Shown here piece after piece: positions 17,366 through 27,070 of a stretch of 57,021 nucleotides of DNA (its first letter is position 1; each line of letters opens with the position of its first letter). The notes beneath the pieces were generated by a model. It did not search any database and was not told the origin of the DNA. It worked only from the letters and a program-made list of their open reading frames with translations. This DNA is from Ensifer sp. Root278 (lineage in GTDB: Bacteria > Pseudomonadota > Alphaproteobacteria > Rhizobiales > Rhizobiaceae): positions 1 through 57,021 of the forward strand of contig NZ_LMJJ01000017.1 of NCBI RefSeq assembly GCF_001429285.1. The letters are read 5' to 3'. Made by a program: the position numbers and the translations under genes.

Positions 17366-18592
17366 ATGGGTGGAATTGTCATTGTTGGTGCCGGTGAATG
17401 TGGCGCAAGAGCCGCCTTTGCCCTGAGGGAGCGGGGCTACGACGGCTCAATCACGTTGATCGGCGCCGAGCCGCATCTTCCCTATGAACGACCGCCGCTT
17501 TCGAAGGAGGGCCTTAAGGATCAGCTTCAACCGAAATATGTCGCCGATGCCGAGCGCTACGCTGCTTCAGGGATCGACGTACTGACCGATACCCCAGTCA
17601 AGGCCATCGACCGGTTCGCCAAGCGCGTGGAACTCGTCGACGGCGGCAGTATTGCCTATGATCGGCTCTTGCTGACGACCGGCGCCCGCGCGCGGACGAT
17701 ATCCGGAACCGATGATGTGTCTCGGCGCGTTCGCACGCTCAGAACGCATGCCGACGCCGAGGAGATCCGTCGCGAACTTCTGCCCGGGCGAAAGCTTGCC
17801 ATCATCGGTGGCGGATTTATCGGCTTGGAGCTCGCGGCAACGGCGCGCTGCCTCGGTGCAGACGTCGTCCTGATCGAAGGGCTGCCACGCATCCTTTCAC
17901 GCGGCGTGCCGGCTGAGATCGCGACCGTCGTCGCAGAACGGCACCGCACGGAAGGCGTCGACATACGTTGCGACACGAAAATCGATCGCATCGATACTGA
18001 TGAGAACGGCGTGCGTATCCTGCTTGCGAACGGACAATCGGTCGATGCAGATTTCCTGGTCGTTGGCATCGGTGCATCGCCGAACACGGAACTGGCAGAA
18101 GCCGCTGGCCTCATGCTCGACAATGGCATTGCCGTCGACGCGACGCTCAGGACTTCGGATCCCGACATATTCGCGGCCGGCGATTGCTGCTCCTATCCGC
18201 TCTGTCACTATGGCGACCGCCGCGTGCGTCTTGAGGCTTGGCGCAATGCGCAGGACCAAGGAACACTCGTCGCCGGCAATCTGCTGGGTGCGAGTGAGAC
18301 GGTCACCAGCGTGCCGTGGTTCTGGTCCGACCAATTTGACCTGACGCTGCAGATTGCCGGACTTGCAGACGGCGCGACTGTGACCGTGCGCCGTGATCTC
18401 GCAGACGGCGCCTTCATTCTTTTCCATCTCGACGACACCGGGCGCTTGCTTGCCGCCTCCGGTATCGGCCCAGGCAATGCCGTCGCGCGCGATATTCGTC
18501 TTGCGGAAATGTTGATCGCGGCCGGAAAGCGGCCCGACCCTCAGGCGCTCATCTCGCCGGAAACCAAACTCAAGGCCCTGCTAGCCGCCTAG
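17366..18592 (+). CDS. FAD/NAD(P)-dependent ferredoxin reductase
   Basis: This 408-residue flavoprotein is of the rubredoxin/ferredoxin reductase class found with Rieske oxygenases. The FAD-binding fold begins at residue 3 (IVIVGAGECGARAAFALRE), the NAD(P) fold at about residue 145 (LAIIGGGFIGLELAATAR), and the second FAD motif is TSDPDIFAAGDC. A C-terminal reductase dimerisation domain follows. GGGAGG precedes ATG 17366. Lying directly after the Rieske gene, it should pass electrons from NAD(P)H to that ferredoxin. Confidence 0.92.
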   Translation: MGGIVIVGAGECGARAAFALRERGYDGSITLIGAEPHLPYERPPLSKEGLKDQLQPKYVADAERYAASGIDVLTDTPVKAIDRFAKRVELVDGGSIAYDRLLLTTGARARTISGTDDVSRRVRTLRTHADAEEIRRELLPGRKLAIIGGGFIGLELAATARCLGADVVLIEGLPRILSRGVPAEIATVVAERHRTEGVDIRCDTKIDRIDTDENGVRILLANGQSVDADFLVVGIGASPNTELAEAAGLMLDNGIAVDATLRTSDPDIFAAGDCCSYPLCHYGDRRVRLEAWRNAQDQGTLVAGNLLGASETVTSVPWFWSDQFDLTLQIAGLADGATVTVRRDLADGAFILFHLDDTGRLLAASGIGPGNAVARDIRLAEMLIAAGKRPDPQALISPETKLKALLAA

Positions 18593-18632
18593 GGCGAGAG
18601 CCTGTATTGCTCACTGATATCGGAGACTTCTC

Positions 18633-19430
18633 ATGAAAAGCCGCCGCCCGACCGTTGCCGACCTCCTTTCGATGAAGGGCAAGCGCCAACTCACCATGTT
18701 GCGTGTGGAAACGCTTGACGAAGCCGAAGCGGCGGAAGCCGCCGGCATTGACCTCGTCTCCGTACCGCCGGCACTTCTCGGGCCGCAGTTTCGGGAAGTG
18801 GCGCCGACCTGTTTTGCCTTTCCTGGACTTGAGTATGGCGACTACGTTTCGGCGGAAGAATACATCCGTGCAGCATTCAAGGCGCTGAGGGCCGGCGGCG
18901 ATGCGGTCTATTGCGCCGCCGGTCTTTCGACCGTTCGACGCATGCGGGAGGAGGGCATTCCGGTCTGCGGTCATGTCGGGCTCATCCCCTCCAAGGCCAC
19001 CTGGACCGGTGGGTTCCGCGCGGTCGGCAAGACGGCGGCAAGCGCGCTCGAGATCTGGCGACAGGTGAGGGCGCTGGAGGAAGCTGGAGCCTTTGCTGCC
19101 GAAATCGAGGTCGTCCCTGGCGACGTTGCATCGGCGATCAGCGCGCGAACCTCGATGCTGATGCTGTCGATGGGGGCGGGGGCGGGTTGCGACGCCCAGT
19201 ATCTGTTCGCCGATGACGTGCTCGGCAGCAATCGTGGCCACGTGCCGCGCCATGCCAAGACTTATCGAAACTTCGCGGTGGAATATGATCGCCTGCAGCG
19301 GGAGCGCATTGCCGCCTTTTCGGAGTTTGCCGAAGACGTCCGGTCCGGGGTCTATCCGCAGCAGCGGCATCTCATCGGCATCGAGGAGGCGGAACTGCGC
19401 GCGTTTCTGACAGAGCTCGAGCGCGGCTAG
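18633..19430 (+). CDS. PanB-fold protein with an altered active site
   Basis: This 265-residue protein matches ketopantoate hydroxymethyltransferase (PanB) along its length: PVCGHVGLIPSKATWTGGFR, then EAGAFAAEIEVVP, MGAGAGCDAQYLFADD, and the C-terminal RSGVYPQQRH. The residues that bind magnesium and substrate in PanB are replaced. The family VGDSLG loop is VSVPPAL, the ADLPF aspartate is gone (FPGLEY), the VKIEGG lysine region is VYCAAG, and the VPVELA glutamate is Asp. It is therefore unlikely to make ketopantoate; another aldol or retro-aldol step on the product of the neighbouring oxygenase is possible. Confidence 0.75.
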   Translation: MKSRRPTVADLLSMKGKRQLTMLRVETLDEAEAAEAAGIDLVSVPPALLGPQFREVAPTCFAFPGLEYGDYVSAEEYIRAAFKALRAGGDAVYCAAGLSTVRRMREEGIPVCGHVGLIPSKATWTGGFRAVGKTAASALEIWRQVRALEEAGAFAAEIEVVPGDVASAISARTSMLMLSMGAGAGCDAQYLFADDVLGSNRGHVPRHAKTYRNFAVEYDRLQRERIAAFSEFAEDVRSGVYPQQRHLIGIEEAELRAFLTELERG

Positions 19431-19510
19431 GACCGAACGACTTGCGCTGGAGAGGGTGGTTGGTATAGTCCACGCACCAATTCAACTTAATCTCCGCGAC
19501 GGATCCCGAT

Positions 19511-20323
19511 TTGAGCGCCCTTATCCAGGACAGTCTCACCTTTGTTGCCTTGCTTGCCGCGATCTATGCGGCGACCGTGCTGTTGTATTTCATCTTGGGC
19601 TACGGCATCACCTGGCTCAACGACCGCAACCCCGAACGCCGCATCCAGAAGGGGCGGCGCGGCGAGAAGCGCAAGGCCATCGAGATCCGCCAGAGCATGG
19701 CATCGATCCTTGTCACCTGCACGTCCGTGGCGATTGGTCTCTTTGCCCAGTATCAGGGCTGGACCTTGTTCTCGCCCTGGTCCTTCAGCTGGTGGACGGC
19801 GGTTCCGCTCTTCGTACTCTGCATGGTGCTCTTCGACGCCTGGTTCTATTTCGCTCATCGCCTGCTGCACACCAAGCTTTTCTACAAATACCACGTGCTC
19901 CACCACCGCAGCGTCGCGCCCACGGCCTGGAGCAACGATTCGATCGGCCTTGTGGATACGGCGATGTGCCAGGGCTACTACGCCGTCATCGTCTTCTTCG
20001 TGCCGGTCCCGCCGATCATTCTCCTGGCACACCGGCTGTTCGACCAGATCAACGGCACCTTCGGCCACGCCGGCTTCGAATACTTCGCCTCGCGAACGGC
20101 GCGGTATCCCTCACCGATGCTTTGCACCACCTATCACGATCAGCACCACGCCGAGTTCAAATACAACTATGCGAACTATTTTTCGTTCTGGGACCGCGTG
20201 ATGGGAACTGTCGCGCCGAATTATGATCGGCGTGTGGAGACGTTTGAAGGGGAGGCACCGGCGCTCAATCTGCGGAAGGCGTCCACGGTGACGGGAGCGG
20301 CTGAGACCTCTGCTGCCGACTGA
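19511..20323 (+). CDS. Sterol desaturase/fatty acid hydroxylase superfamily protein
   Basis: This 270-residue membrane protein has the three histidine boxes of the superfamily: HRLLH (about residue 116), HVLHH (about 128) and HDQHH (about 214). Four hydrophobic segments lie before and between them. The likely start is TTG at 19511, but ribosome-site support is weak, so the N-terminus is uncertain. Members hydroxylate or desaturate lipids, carotenoids or sterol-like compounds. It is the last gene of the oxidative cluster and could use the same Rieske ferredoxin; the substrate is unknown. Confidence 0.8.
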   Translation: MSALIQDSLTFVALLAAIYAATVLLYFILGYGITWLNDRNPERRIQKGRRGEKRKAIEIRQSMASILVTCTSVAIGLFAQYQGWTLFSPWSFSWWTAVPLFVLCMVLFDAWFYFAHRLLHTKLFYKYHVLHHRSVAPTAWSNDSIGLVDTAMCQGYYAVIVFFVPVPPIILLAHRLFDQINGTFGHAGFEYFASRTARYPSPMLCTTYHDQHHAEFKYNYANYFSFWDRVMGTVAPNYDRRVETFEGEAPALNLRKASTVTGAAETSAAD

Positions 20324-20354
20324 GGCGGCTTGCGTTCCAATCCATTTTTCTGCG

Positions 20355-22346
20355 ATGGCAATGGCTCGACTGAGAATTGAATACCCGTCAGGCGGTGATG
20401 GATTGGAGCAGATGGTCGAGCCATCGCAGGATGAAATTGAGGTCGCGTTAAGGCGTGGCCCGGCGCATTACGCGGATCGACCGATTACGCTTTCGGTCTG
20501 CGATCCCGACAACCGCCTTGGCCGCCGGCCACAGCTTGCCTTCAAACGCCGCGACCGGACGCCCCATAAGGTCTTCCGTTCGTTCCTGATGGACGGGCGG
20601 GGGCGGGGGCGCTTCTACGGGTGGACACCCGTGCAGCTTGATGCAGTGGCCTTGGTGCCCGACGTCGCGACGGCAAACGACACAGCAAGCACTGAGCCGC
20701 AGATCAAGATCCGCCGCCTGTCCCTCCCCGAGGCGGTACTCCTGATCGCATTCCGGAGAACCCTGGCGTTCCTGCAGATTATCAGACTGTTCCTCGCGGG
20801 TAACAGAAAGGGAGCCGAGTTTCGGTTCGTTCGGCAATGCGATGCCCTTTCCGCCCCAGACTATCGCGCTTGGGTCGAAGCCCAAGCGCTGGCGGAGGCG
20901 AGCGAGACGGGAGACGATGCGCGTGCGTGGCCGCGAAGGCCGCGGATCCTCGTTTCGATCGAAGGTATCGATGCGACCGCGGTCGCGGAGACCAGGCAGT
21001 CGCTCGAAACCCAGACATGGCGAGACTTTCAGGAAGCGTCCGCGGCAGAGATCGACCAGTTGCTGGAGCAAGGCGAGGCGACTGACGATCTCTTGTGGCT
21101 GCGGGTTCCGGCAGGAATGCGCGTCGCCCCAAAGGCCTTGGAGCGATTGGCGCGTCCGTTTGCGTTCTCTACGGATGTCGCGGTCGTTTACTGCGACGAA
21201 GATCATATCGATGCCCGCGGCGCGCGTGTTGCCCCCTTCTTCAAGCCAGCCTGGAATGAGCCACTCGCTCGCTCCGGATGGCTTCCCCTGGAAGGCGCCC
21301 TTCTTAGCTTGGCCTGCGTCCCCGATGGCGTTTCTCTGCAAAGAGCATCCACCGCCGAAATCGTCCTCGCGATGGCTCAGGTACCGTCCGGAACGATTGT
21401 GCATCTGCCGAGAGTTCTGCTGCATCGAGGACCGTCGTGCCGTCGGCGCGACCATCGCGAGACGATTGTTCAGCCCAAACGCGAACGCCCGGCAGTCAGC
21501 GTCATCATTCCGACGCGAGACAGGGCCGATTTGCTTGAGGCCTGTCTGAAAGGTCTTTTCGAGAAGACGGTGCCGGCGGATCTTGACGTCATCGTCATCG
21601 ACAATGATAGCGCCGAACCAGCCACGCTGGCCTTGTTCTCGCGGTATGAGCAGTCAGGACGAATCCGTCGGATACCTCTTCCGGGAGCTTTCAACTTCTC
21701 CCGCGCCTGCAATGTCGGCGTAGATGCCGCCCGGCACGACCTCATCCTCTTGTTGAACAATGATGTTGAACCACTTGATAGCCAGTGGCTCGAGTGCTTG
21801 GCAGGCGAGCTTGATGATCCAGTGGTCGGCGCCGCCGGTAACCTGTTGCTCTTTCCCGATGGCTTCGTTCAACACGGGGGCGTAACGCTTGGTGCGGGGA
21901 CAGTCGCACGACACAGCTTTCACTTTCTTGACCCAAAGGATGGCGGCGACAGGGGGCTTTTGAGCCAGCGGCGCGATATGTCGGCTGTCACTGCGGCCTG
22001 CCTGCTGACGCGAAAGGACTTGTGGCGCCGCCTCGGCGGCATGGATGAGCAAAAGCTGACCGTCGCGTTCAACGATGTGGACTACTGCCTGAAGCTACGG
22101 GAAGCGGGCTTCCGTATTGTCTGGACGCCGGAGGCGGCGATGTTGCATAGAGAGAGCGTCTCGCGTGGCGCCGACGACACGCCGCAGAAGCTTCAGCGCT
22201 TTGCGGAGGAGGAGCGAGCCATGTATGAGCGCTGGAGCGATATGTTGAAAGCCGATCCATACTACAATCCGAACCTCTCGCTTATCGCCGAAGAATTCGT
22301 TCTCGAAGCCCATCCGAGAACTCTTGCTGCGAGGTCGAGCGCTTGA
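20355..22346 (+). CDS. Large GT2 glycosyltransferase (O-antigen/rhamnan type)
   Basis: This 663-residue protein has a unique N-terminal region (1-185), then a degenerate GT2-like segment (about 190-375, with VVYCDEDHIDARG and FFKPAWNEP). A canonical GT2 domain follows (about 383-640) starting SVIIPTRDRADLLEACLKGL, with NNDVEPLDSQW as the DxD-type nucleotide-sugar site and AFNDVDYCLKLREAGFRIVW as the acceptor loop. This two-part layout is typical of large O-antigen and capsule transferases, probably rhamnosyl or galactosyl. It couples to the next gene by a TTGA overlap and opens the polysaccharide locus. Confidence 0.82.
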   Translation: MAMARLRIEYPSGGDGLEQMVEPSQDEIEVALRRGPAHYADRPITLSVCDPDNRLGRRPQLAFKRRDRTPHKVFRSFLMDGRGRGRFYGWTPVQLDAVALVPDVATANDTASTEPQIKIRRLSLPEAVLLIAFRRTLAFLQIIRLFLAGNRKGAEFRFVRQCDALSAPDYRAWVEAQALAEASETGDDARAWPRRPRILVSIEGIDATAVAETRQSLETQTWRDFQEASAAEIDQLLEQGEATDDLLWLRVPAGMRVAPKALERLARPFAFSTDVAVVYCDEDHIDARGARVAPFFKPAWNEPLARSGWLPLEGALLSLACVPDGVSLQRASTAEIVLAMAQVPSGTIVHLPRVLLHRGPSCRRRDHRETIVQPKRERPAVSVIIPTRDRADLLEACLKGLFEKTVPADLDVIVIDNDSAEPATLALFSRYEQSGRIRRIPLPGAFNFSRACNVGVDAARHDLILLLNNDVEPLDSQWLECLAGELDDPVVGAAGNLLLFPDGFVQHGGVTLGAGTVARHSFHFLDPKDGGDRGLLSQRRDMSAVTAACLLTRKDLWRRLGGMDEQKLTVAFNDVDYCLKLREAGFRIVWTPEAAMLHRESVSRGADDTPQKLQRFAEEERAMYERWSDMLKADPYYNPNLSLIAEEFVLEAHPRTLAARSSA

Positions 22347-23440
22347 GCAGCGCGCGCGAACGGCTGGCCCGCTGGATCGAGCGACGGCTGCCTCAGCCGC
22401 GGCTGCGGGAGGGTGCCACCGGTCGTCTAAGGCGGCCGGTGAAGCGGATCATCGTGTTTGGGCGGATACCGAACCCCACCTTCGATTACTACCTCGCCGC
22501 GCGTCTTGAAGCGCCGGACATGCCATCGTATCAGGTGGCGGATATCCGCGGTCGCGAAACGCCGCCCGTGGATGCCGACGGAGCCTTCGTCATTATATGT
22601 CGCTACGCATCTCCGTCCGTCCTGCGCTGGATCGAGAGCCATGCGGAGCGTCTCTCCGGAGTGGGGCTGTTCCTCGACGACGACATACCTGCTGTCGTGA
22701 CGGGGAAGGATGCGGATTTTTTCTATCGGTTGTTCCTTTGGTACCGGGCTCTTTGGCCACTCCGCCGCCTGAACAGGCATCTGGATATCGTCTGGGCCTC
22801 TACGCCTCATCTTGCGTCTCGGTTGAGGCAAGCGAAGGCGGTGGTCTTGCCGCCGGCTCCGCCGAAGGCGCTTTGGTCGGACGCTGATGACTACATCGAC
22901 GCCCAGAACGCTGTGAAGAGTGAGGTCTTGATTGGTTATCACGCGACGGGGGTTCATCTCGAGGAGCATCGATTTCTCCGTCCGATTATTGCTGAGGTTC
23001 TACGTGAACGCCCGCAAGCCCGATTTGAGGTATTCGCAGATCGGCGTGCACGAGCAATCTGGCAGGGCCTCGATCGCGTGCAAATCCGTGAGCCGATGCC
23101 GTGGATGGAGTATCTAGCCGACGCGAAAGCCCGGCGCATTGACATCATGCTCGTCCCGTTGGCGCCATCGCATGTAAACGACAGCCGCGCCCCGACGAAA
23201 CGCATTGACGTGGCGCGCTACAGGGCGGCGGGGGTATTCTCCGCGGGCGCGGCGTATGGCCACACTTCGTGTGGCGCCGAACTGCGGCCCTCCTATGACC
23301 CAACCAGTTGGCGCGAAGTCATCTTTCAGCTCGTCGATGATCTTGAAGGGCGCGGCAATGTTGCAAATGCGACGCGCATGGCCGTCTTGCAAATGACCTT
23401 GGCAGCCGATACGGGATTTGAGGCCCTTAGGGCCCGATAA
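22343..23440 (+). CDS. Putative GT-B-type glycosyltransferase
   Basis: This 365-residue protein has no membrane segment. It begins at TTG 22343, overlapping the preceding stop (TTGA), so translation is probably coupled. It shows FGRIPNPTFDYYLAARLE near the start, GVGLFLDDDIPAVV mid-way, and NDSRAPTKRIDVARYRAAG toward the C-terminus; the last part resembles the donor-site region of GT4-like transferases. The fold call rests on this and on context only. The sugar and acceptor are unknown. Confidence 0.6.
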   Translation: MSSARERLARWIERRLPQPRLREGATGRLRRPVKRIIVFGRIPNPTFDYYLAARLEAPDMPSYQVADIRGRETPPVDADGAFVIICRYASPSVLRWIESHAERLSGVGLFLDDDIPAVVTGKDADFFYRLFLWYRALWPLRRLNRHLDIVWASTPHLASRLRQAKAVVLPPAPPKALWSDADDYIDAQNAVKSEVLIGYHATGVHLEEHRFLRPIIAEVLRERPQARFEVFADRRARAIWQGLDRVQIREPMPWMEYLADAKARRIDIMLVPLAPSHVNDSRAPTKRIDVARYRAAGVFSAGAAYGHTSCGAELRPSYDPTSWREVIFQLVDDLEGRGNVANATRMAVLQMTLAADTGFEALRAR

Positions 23441-23447
23441 GAAACCG

Positions 23448-23468
23448 GGTCAACCATTCGGGTTGACC
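23448..23468. repeat. Inverted repeat before rfbC
   Basis: GGTCAACC (23448-23455) pairs with GGTTGACC (23461-23468) around a 5-base loop, starting 8 bp after the glycosyltransferase stop. There is no T-run, so it may be a weak attenuator or a protein site. Confidence 0.35.
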
Positions 23469-23504
23469 GCAGCTCCGAAAATTAGAACAGCGGATCTTTT
23501 CCGA

Positions 23505-24077
23505 ATGACTTCAAAGGTATTGTTGCTTCGACCCAAACGTTTTGGGGACGGCCGCGGATGGTTTTCGGAAGTTTACAATGAGAAAACCTTCTCCACATAC
23601 GGCATCAGTGACCGGTTCGTTCAGGACAATCATTCGCTTTCGGTTCCTGCTGGAACGTTGAGGGGGTTGCATTTCCAGACCGCGCCTTACGAGCAAGCCA
23701 AGCTCGTTCGCTGCATCCGTGGGAAGATCTTCGATGTCGCTGTCGACATTCGCCGTGGTTCACCGAGTTTCGGGCAGTGGGTGGGCGTTGAATTATCTGC
23801 GGAGAACGGTCACCAACTTTATGTCCCCGTTGGCTTTGCCCATGGCTTCGTGACGCTCGAACCCTCGACCGAAGTGACCTACAAGGTGTCCAATCTTTAC
23901 TCTCCAGAGAATGATGGCGGCATCCTCTGGAATGATCCACAAATAGGGATCGATTGGCCTCTACCTGGTGGAATTGAGCCCATTTTGAGCCTCAAGGATG
24001 GGCTTCAGCCGTTGTTGGGTGACTTTGACAGCCCTTTCGCCTACGACGGGGTGCCGCTCGAACTGGTCGAAGTGTAG
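23505..24077 (+). CDS. rfbC: dTDP-4-dehydrorhamnose 3,5-epimerase
   Basis: RmlC cupin epimerase, third enzyme of dTDP-L-rhamnose synthesis, 190 residues. The inner ATG at 23505 is chosen because the family begins there; the longer frame would start in the previous gene. Catalytic and substrate motifs are present: RGLHFQ with the active-site histidine, IRGKIFDVAVDIRRGSPSFG, VPVGFAHGF and VTYKVSNLYSPENDGGILWND. It is followed by rfbB, rfbD and rfbA, completing the pathway. Confidence 0.95.
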   Translation: MTSKVLLLRPKRFGDGRGWFSEVYNEKTFSTYGISDRFVQDNHSLSVPAGTLRGLHFQTAPYEQAKLVRCIRGKIFDVAVDIRRGSPSFGQWVGVELSAENGHQLYVPVGFAHGFVTLEPSTEVTYKVSNLYSPENDGGILWNDPQIGIDWPLPGGIEPILSLKDGLQPLLGDFDSPFAYDGVPLELVEV

Positions 24078-24095
24078 GTTTCGAAAGGAATAGCC

Positions 24096-25151
24096 ATGCG
24101 AATTCTCGTTACCGGCGGTGCCGGCTTCATTGGCTCGGCTCTGGTTCGGCACCTCGTCAACAACACCGACCATGAGGTGTTGAATTTCGACAAATTGACC
24201 TATGCCGGGACGTTAACTTCGCTGGCTTCCATCGCCGCTTCACCGAATTACCGTTTCAAACAAGGCGATGTCTGCGACGAAGGCGCGGTGGTTGCGGCTA
24301 TCGCTGATTTTCAGCCAGATGTGATTACCCACCTGGCCGCAGAATCGCATGTCGATCGGTCGATCGATGGTCCGAGTGCTTTCATACAGACGAATGTGGT
24401 CGGTACCTATACAATGCTGGCGGCGGCACTGGACTACTGGCGCAAGCTTCCGGCAGATCGCGCGCAGAATTTCCGCTTCCATCATATCTCGACGGATGAG
24501 GTTTTCGGTTCGCTCGGCGAGACCGGCTATTTCACTGAAACGACACCTTACGATCCCCGTTCCCCATATTCGGCTTCGAAGGCGGGCTCGGATCACCTGG
24601 TCTCCGCCTGGGGGCACACATTTGGCCTGCCGATCCTGATCACCAATTGCTCGAATAACTATGGGCCTTATCATTTCCCTGAAAAGCTCATCCCGCTGAT
24701 GATTGTGAAGGCCGTCGCCGGCGACCCGCTTCCTGTGTATGGCAACGGTACGAACGTTCGTGATTGGCTTTATGTGGAAGACCATGTGCGCGCTCTGCAA
24801 TGCGTGTTTGAAAAAGGCGCCCCTGGCCAGACTTACAATGTCGGCGGAAACTCGGAACGACGGAACATCGATGTGGTGAACACCGTCTGCCAGATCCTGG
24901 ATCGTCTACAGCCGCGCGCGGATGGGAAAAATTACGCCAGGCAGATTACCTACGTGGCCGATCGCCCCGGTCACGACCAAAGATATGCAATCGATGCAGC
25001 AAAGATAGGCAACCAGCTTGGCTGGAGGCCGGTTGAAACTTTCGAAAGCGGGATTGAGAAGACCGTCGCCTGGTACTTGAGCAACCGAGAATGGTGGTCA
25101 GAAATTGTTGAGCGAAACCACGCTGCCCAACGGCGAGGTTTGGGGGTATGA
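24096..25151 (+). CDS. rfbB: dTDP-glucose 4,6-dehydratase
   Basis: RmlB, second enzyme of dTDP-L-rhamnose synthesis; it converts dTDP-glucose to the 4-keto-6-deoxy sugar with bound NAD. At 351 residues it is the family length. Motifs: [14 protein letters not shown] (Rossmann glycine loop, residue 7), [27 protein letters not shown], active-site [12 protein letters not shown] and the substrate strand [24 protein letters not shown] precedes the ATG, and the stop overlaps rfbD by ATGA. Confidence 0.97.
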   Translation: MRILVTGGAGFIGSALVRHLVNNTDHEVLNFDKLTYAGTLTSLASIAASPNYRFKQGDVCDEGAVVAAIADFQPDVITHLAAESHVDRSIDGPSAFIQTNVVGTYTMLAAALDYWRKLPADRAQNFRFHHISTDEVFGSLGETGYFTETTPYDPRSPYSASKAGSDHLVSAWGHTFGLPILITNCSNNYGPYHFPEKLIPLMIVKAVAGDPLPVYGNGTNVRDWLYVEDHVRALQCVFEKGAPGQTYNVGGNSERRNIDVVNTVCQILDRLQPRADGKNYARQITYVADRPGHDQRYAIDAAKIGNQLGWRPVETFESGIEKTVAWYLSNREWWSEIVERNHAAQRRGLGV

Positions 25152-26032
25152 AATTGCGGCGCATTCTGATTACGGGGGGCACTGGGCAGGTTGGGACCGA
25201 GCTGCTCCGGTGTCAATGGCCTAGCGATATTGAACTCGTAGCTCCAAACCGGCGAGAGCTCGATCTGTGTAATTGCGATCAAATTGAGCAATACATCGCG
25301 GACGGCGACTTTTCCGCCGTTGTTAATTCAGGCGCCTACACTGCCGTGGATCGAGCCGAAAACGAGATACTCGCCGCCTGGAGAACCAACGCATTAGCGC
25401 CCGCAGCCATTGCTGCGGCGACCAAGGCGTGCGGCATTCCCATTGTTCACGTATCGACCGACTACGTGTTTGATGGGGCAAAAGGGGCGCCTTATGCTGA
25501 AGAAGATTGTGTTGCCCCTCTCGGAGTCTACGGTGCCTCCAAGGAAGCGGGCGAGCAGGCGGTTCGGACCGCGAATCCGCGTCACGTTATCCTTCGCACG
25601 GCATGGGTCTTTAGTCCGCACGGATCCAATTTCGTCAAGACGATGCTGCGACTGGGCAAGGAAAGGCCGTTAATTCGAGTTGTCAATGATCAGCGGGGTT
25701 GCCCAACAGCAGCGGTCGACATCGCGGAAGCTTTGTCCACGATCGCTCTCCGCTTGATCGAGGACAAGGGTTCACCGGTCGGCACCTACAATTTTGTCAA
25801 TGCTGGCGATGCAACTTGGTATGAGTTCGCGTGCGAAATATTTGAGCAACGAAGAAGTGCGCGCTATCCAATCCCGACAATAGAGTCGATTGAGACGCAC
25901 GAATATCCAACACTCGCGCAGCGCCCGGCGAATTCCTTGCTTGCAACTGACAAGTGGAGCCGGGACTTTGGTTGGAAACCTCGTCACTGGCGCATGGCGT
26001 TGCATGAGATGCTCGCCTTAATGCAGGATTGA
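25148..26032 (+). CDS. rfbD: dTDP-4-dehydrorhamnose reductase
   Basis: RmlD, last enzyme of dTDP-L-rhamnose synthesis, 294 residues. It shows the short-chain reductase loop [14 protein letters not shown], the [17 protein letters not shown] block, the catalytic [12 protein letters not shown] (Y-x3-K) and [18 protein letters not shown]. It is translationally coupled to rfbB by a 4-base overlap and followed 24 bp later by rfbA. Confidence 0.95.
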   Translation: MKLRRILITGGTGQVGTELLRCQWPSDIELVAPNRRELDLCNCDQIEQYIADGDFSAVVNSGAYTAVDRAENEILAAWRTNALAPAAIAAATKACGIPIVHVSTDYVFDGAKGAPYAEEDCVAPLGVYGASKEAGEQAVRTANPRHVILRTAWVFSPHGSNFVKTMLRLGKERPLIRVVNDQRGCPTAAVDIAEALSTIALRLIEDKGSPVGTYNFVNAGDATWYEFACEIFEQRRSARYPIPTIESIETHEYPTLAQRPANSLLATDKWSRDFGWKPRHWRMALHEMLALMQD

Positions 26033-26056
26033 TTCCAAAGAAGAGGTGTATTTTAT

Positions 26057-26926
26057 ATGAAGGGTATTATTCTCGCGGGCGGATCAGGTACACGTCTGCA
26101 CCCAGCGACCCTGGCGATCAATAAACAGCTAATTCCTGTTTACGACAAGCCTATGATATACTATCCTCTGTCTGTATTAATGCAGGCAGGAATTAGAGAT
26201 ATACTAATTATTTCGTCGTCTGACCATCTAGGCAGTTACGAGCGCCTTTTCGGCGACGGGTCTGGCCTTGGGTTGCGAATGAGTTACGCAGTTCAGCCTA
26301 AGCCTGAAGGTCTCGCACAGGCATTCACGATCGGCGAAGAGTTTATCGGGACGGACAATGTAGCTCTGGTATTAGGTGACAATATATTCTTCGGGGCAGG
26401 ACTAGCTGAGTTGCTCGATAAGGCTTCAAGCAGAGCTTCCGGCGCAACAGTGTTTGCCTACGAGGTCGAGGATCCTGAGCGCTACGGGGTTGTTGAGTTG
26501 GGAGCGGAGGGGCAAGCGCTCAGTTTAGAGGAAAAGCCAGCGAAGCCGCGGTCTCGATTTGCTGTAACAGGCTTATATTTTTACGACAATCAGGTCGTCT
26601 CCCACGCAAAATCTTTGCGGCCGTCCGCCCGTGGAGAGTATGAAATCACCGATTTAAATCGCATTTATATGGAACAAGGCAATCTCTTCGTAGAGAAAAT
26701 GGCGCGAGGTTATGCATGGCTCGACACCGGGACCCACGACAGTCTACTGGAGGCCGCTGAGTTCGTCCGAGTTATTCAGCATCGGCAAGGCACCAACATC
26801 GCCTGCATTGAAGAAGTCGCCTATTTGAGCGGCTTTATCACCAAGGAAGAACTGATACAGTTTGGCAAGCAGTACTCAAGTACCTCGTACGGGAGATATC
26901 TCTTACGGATTGCGGGAGAGGCGTGA
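26057..26926 (+). CDS. rfbA: Glucose-1-phosphate thymidylyltransferase
   Basis: RmlA, first enzyme of dTDP-L-rhamnose synthesis, makes dTDP-glucose from glucose-1-phosphate and dTTP. At 289 residues it is the standard length. It shows the nucleotide signature [36 protein letters not shown], the EEKP site, and [14 protein letters not shown] near the end. The DNA is clearly AT-richer here than in rfbCBD, although the four genes form one transcription unit. The next gene is on the opposite strand. Confidence 0.96.
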   Translation: MKGIILAGGSGTRLHPATLAINKQLIPVYDKPMIYYPLSVLMQAGIRDILIISSSDHLGSYERLFGDGSGLGLRMSYAVQPKPEGLAQAFTIGEEFIGTDNVALVLGDNIFFGAGLAELLDKASSRASGATVFAYEVEDPERYGVVELGAEGQALSLEEKPAKPRSRFAVTGLYFYDNQVVSHAKSLRPSARGEYEITDLNRIYMEQGNLFVEKMARGYAWLDTGTHDSLLEAAEFVRVIQHRQGTNIACIEEVAYLSGFITKEELIQFGKQYSSTSYGRYLLRIAGEA

Positions 26927-27070
26927 GGTTGGCCAAATGCCTCGTCATACATCGCCGTGCGTGCGCGCGCCGCCTAGACAAATGCGTGGGCTGCTTGTTA
27001 AGGCTTGGGCATTCCTAGTTTTCCAATGGACCGAGTGCACCTTCCGGGCCGGACGAAAAGCCGCCCGCTC

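Noticed and set aside
20448-21455. Minus-strand 335-codon frame within the first glycosyltransferase
   Set aside because: The GT2 motifs are on the plus strand; the antisense frame shows no domain.
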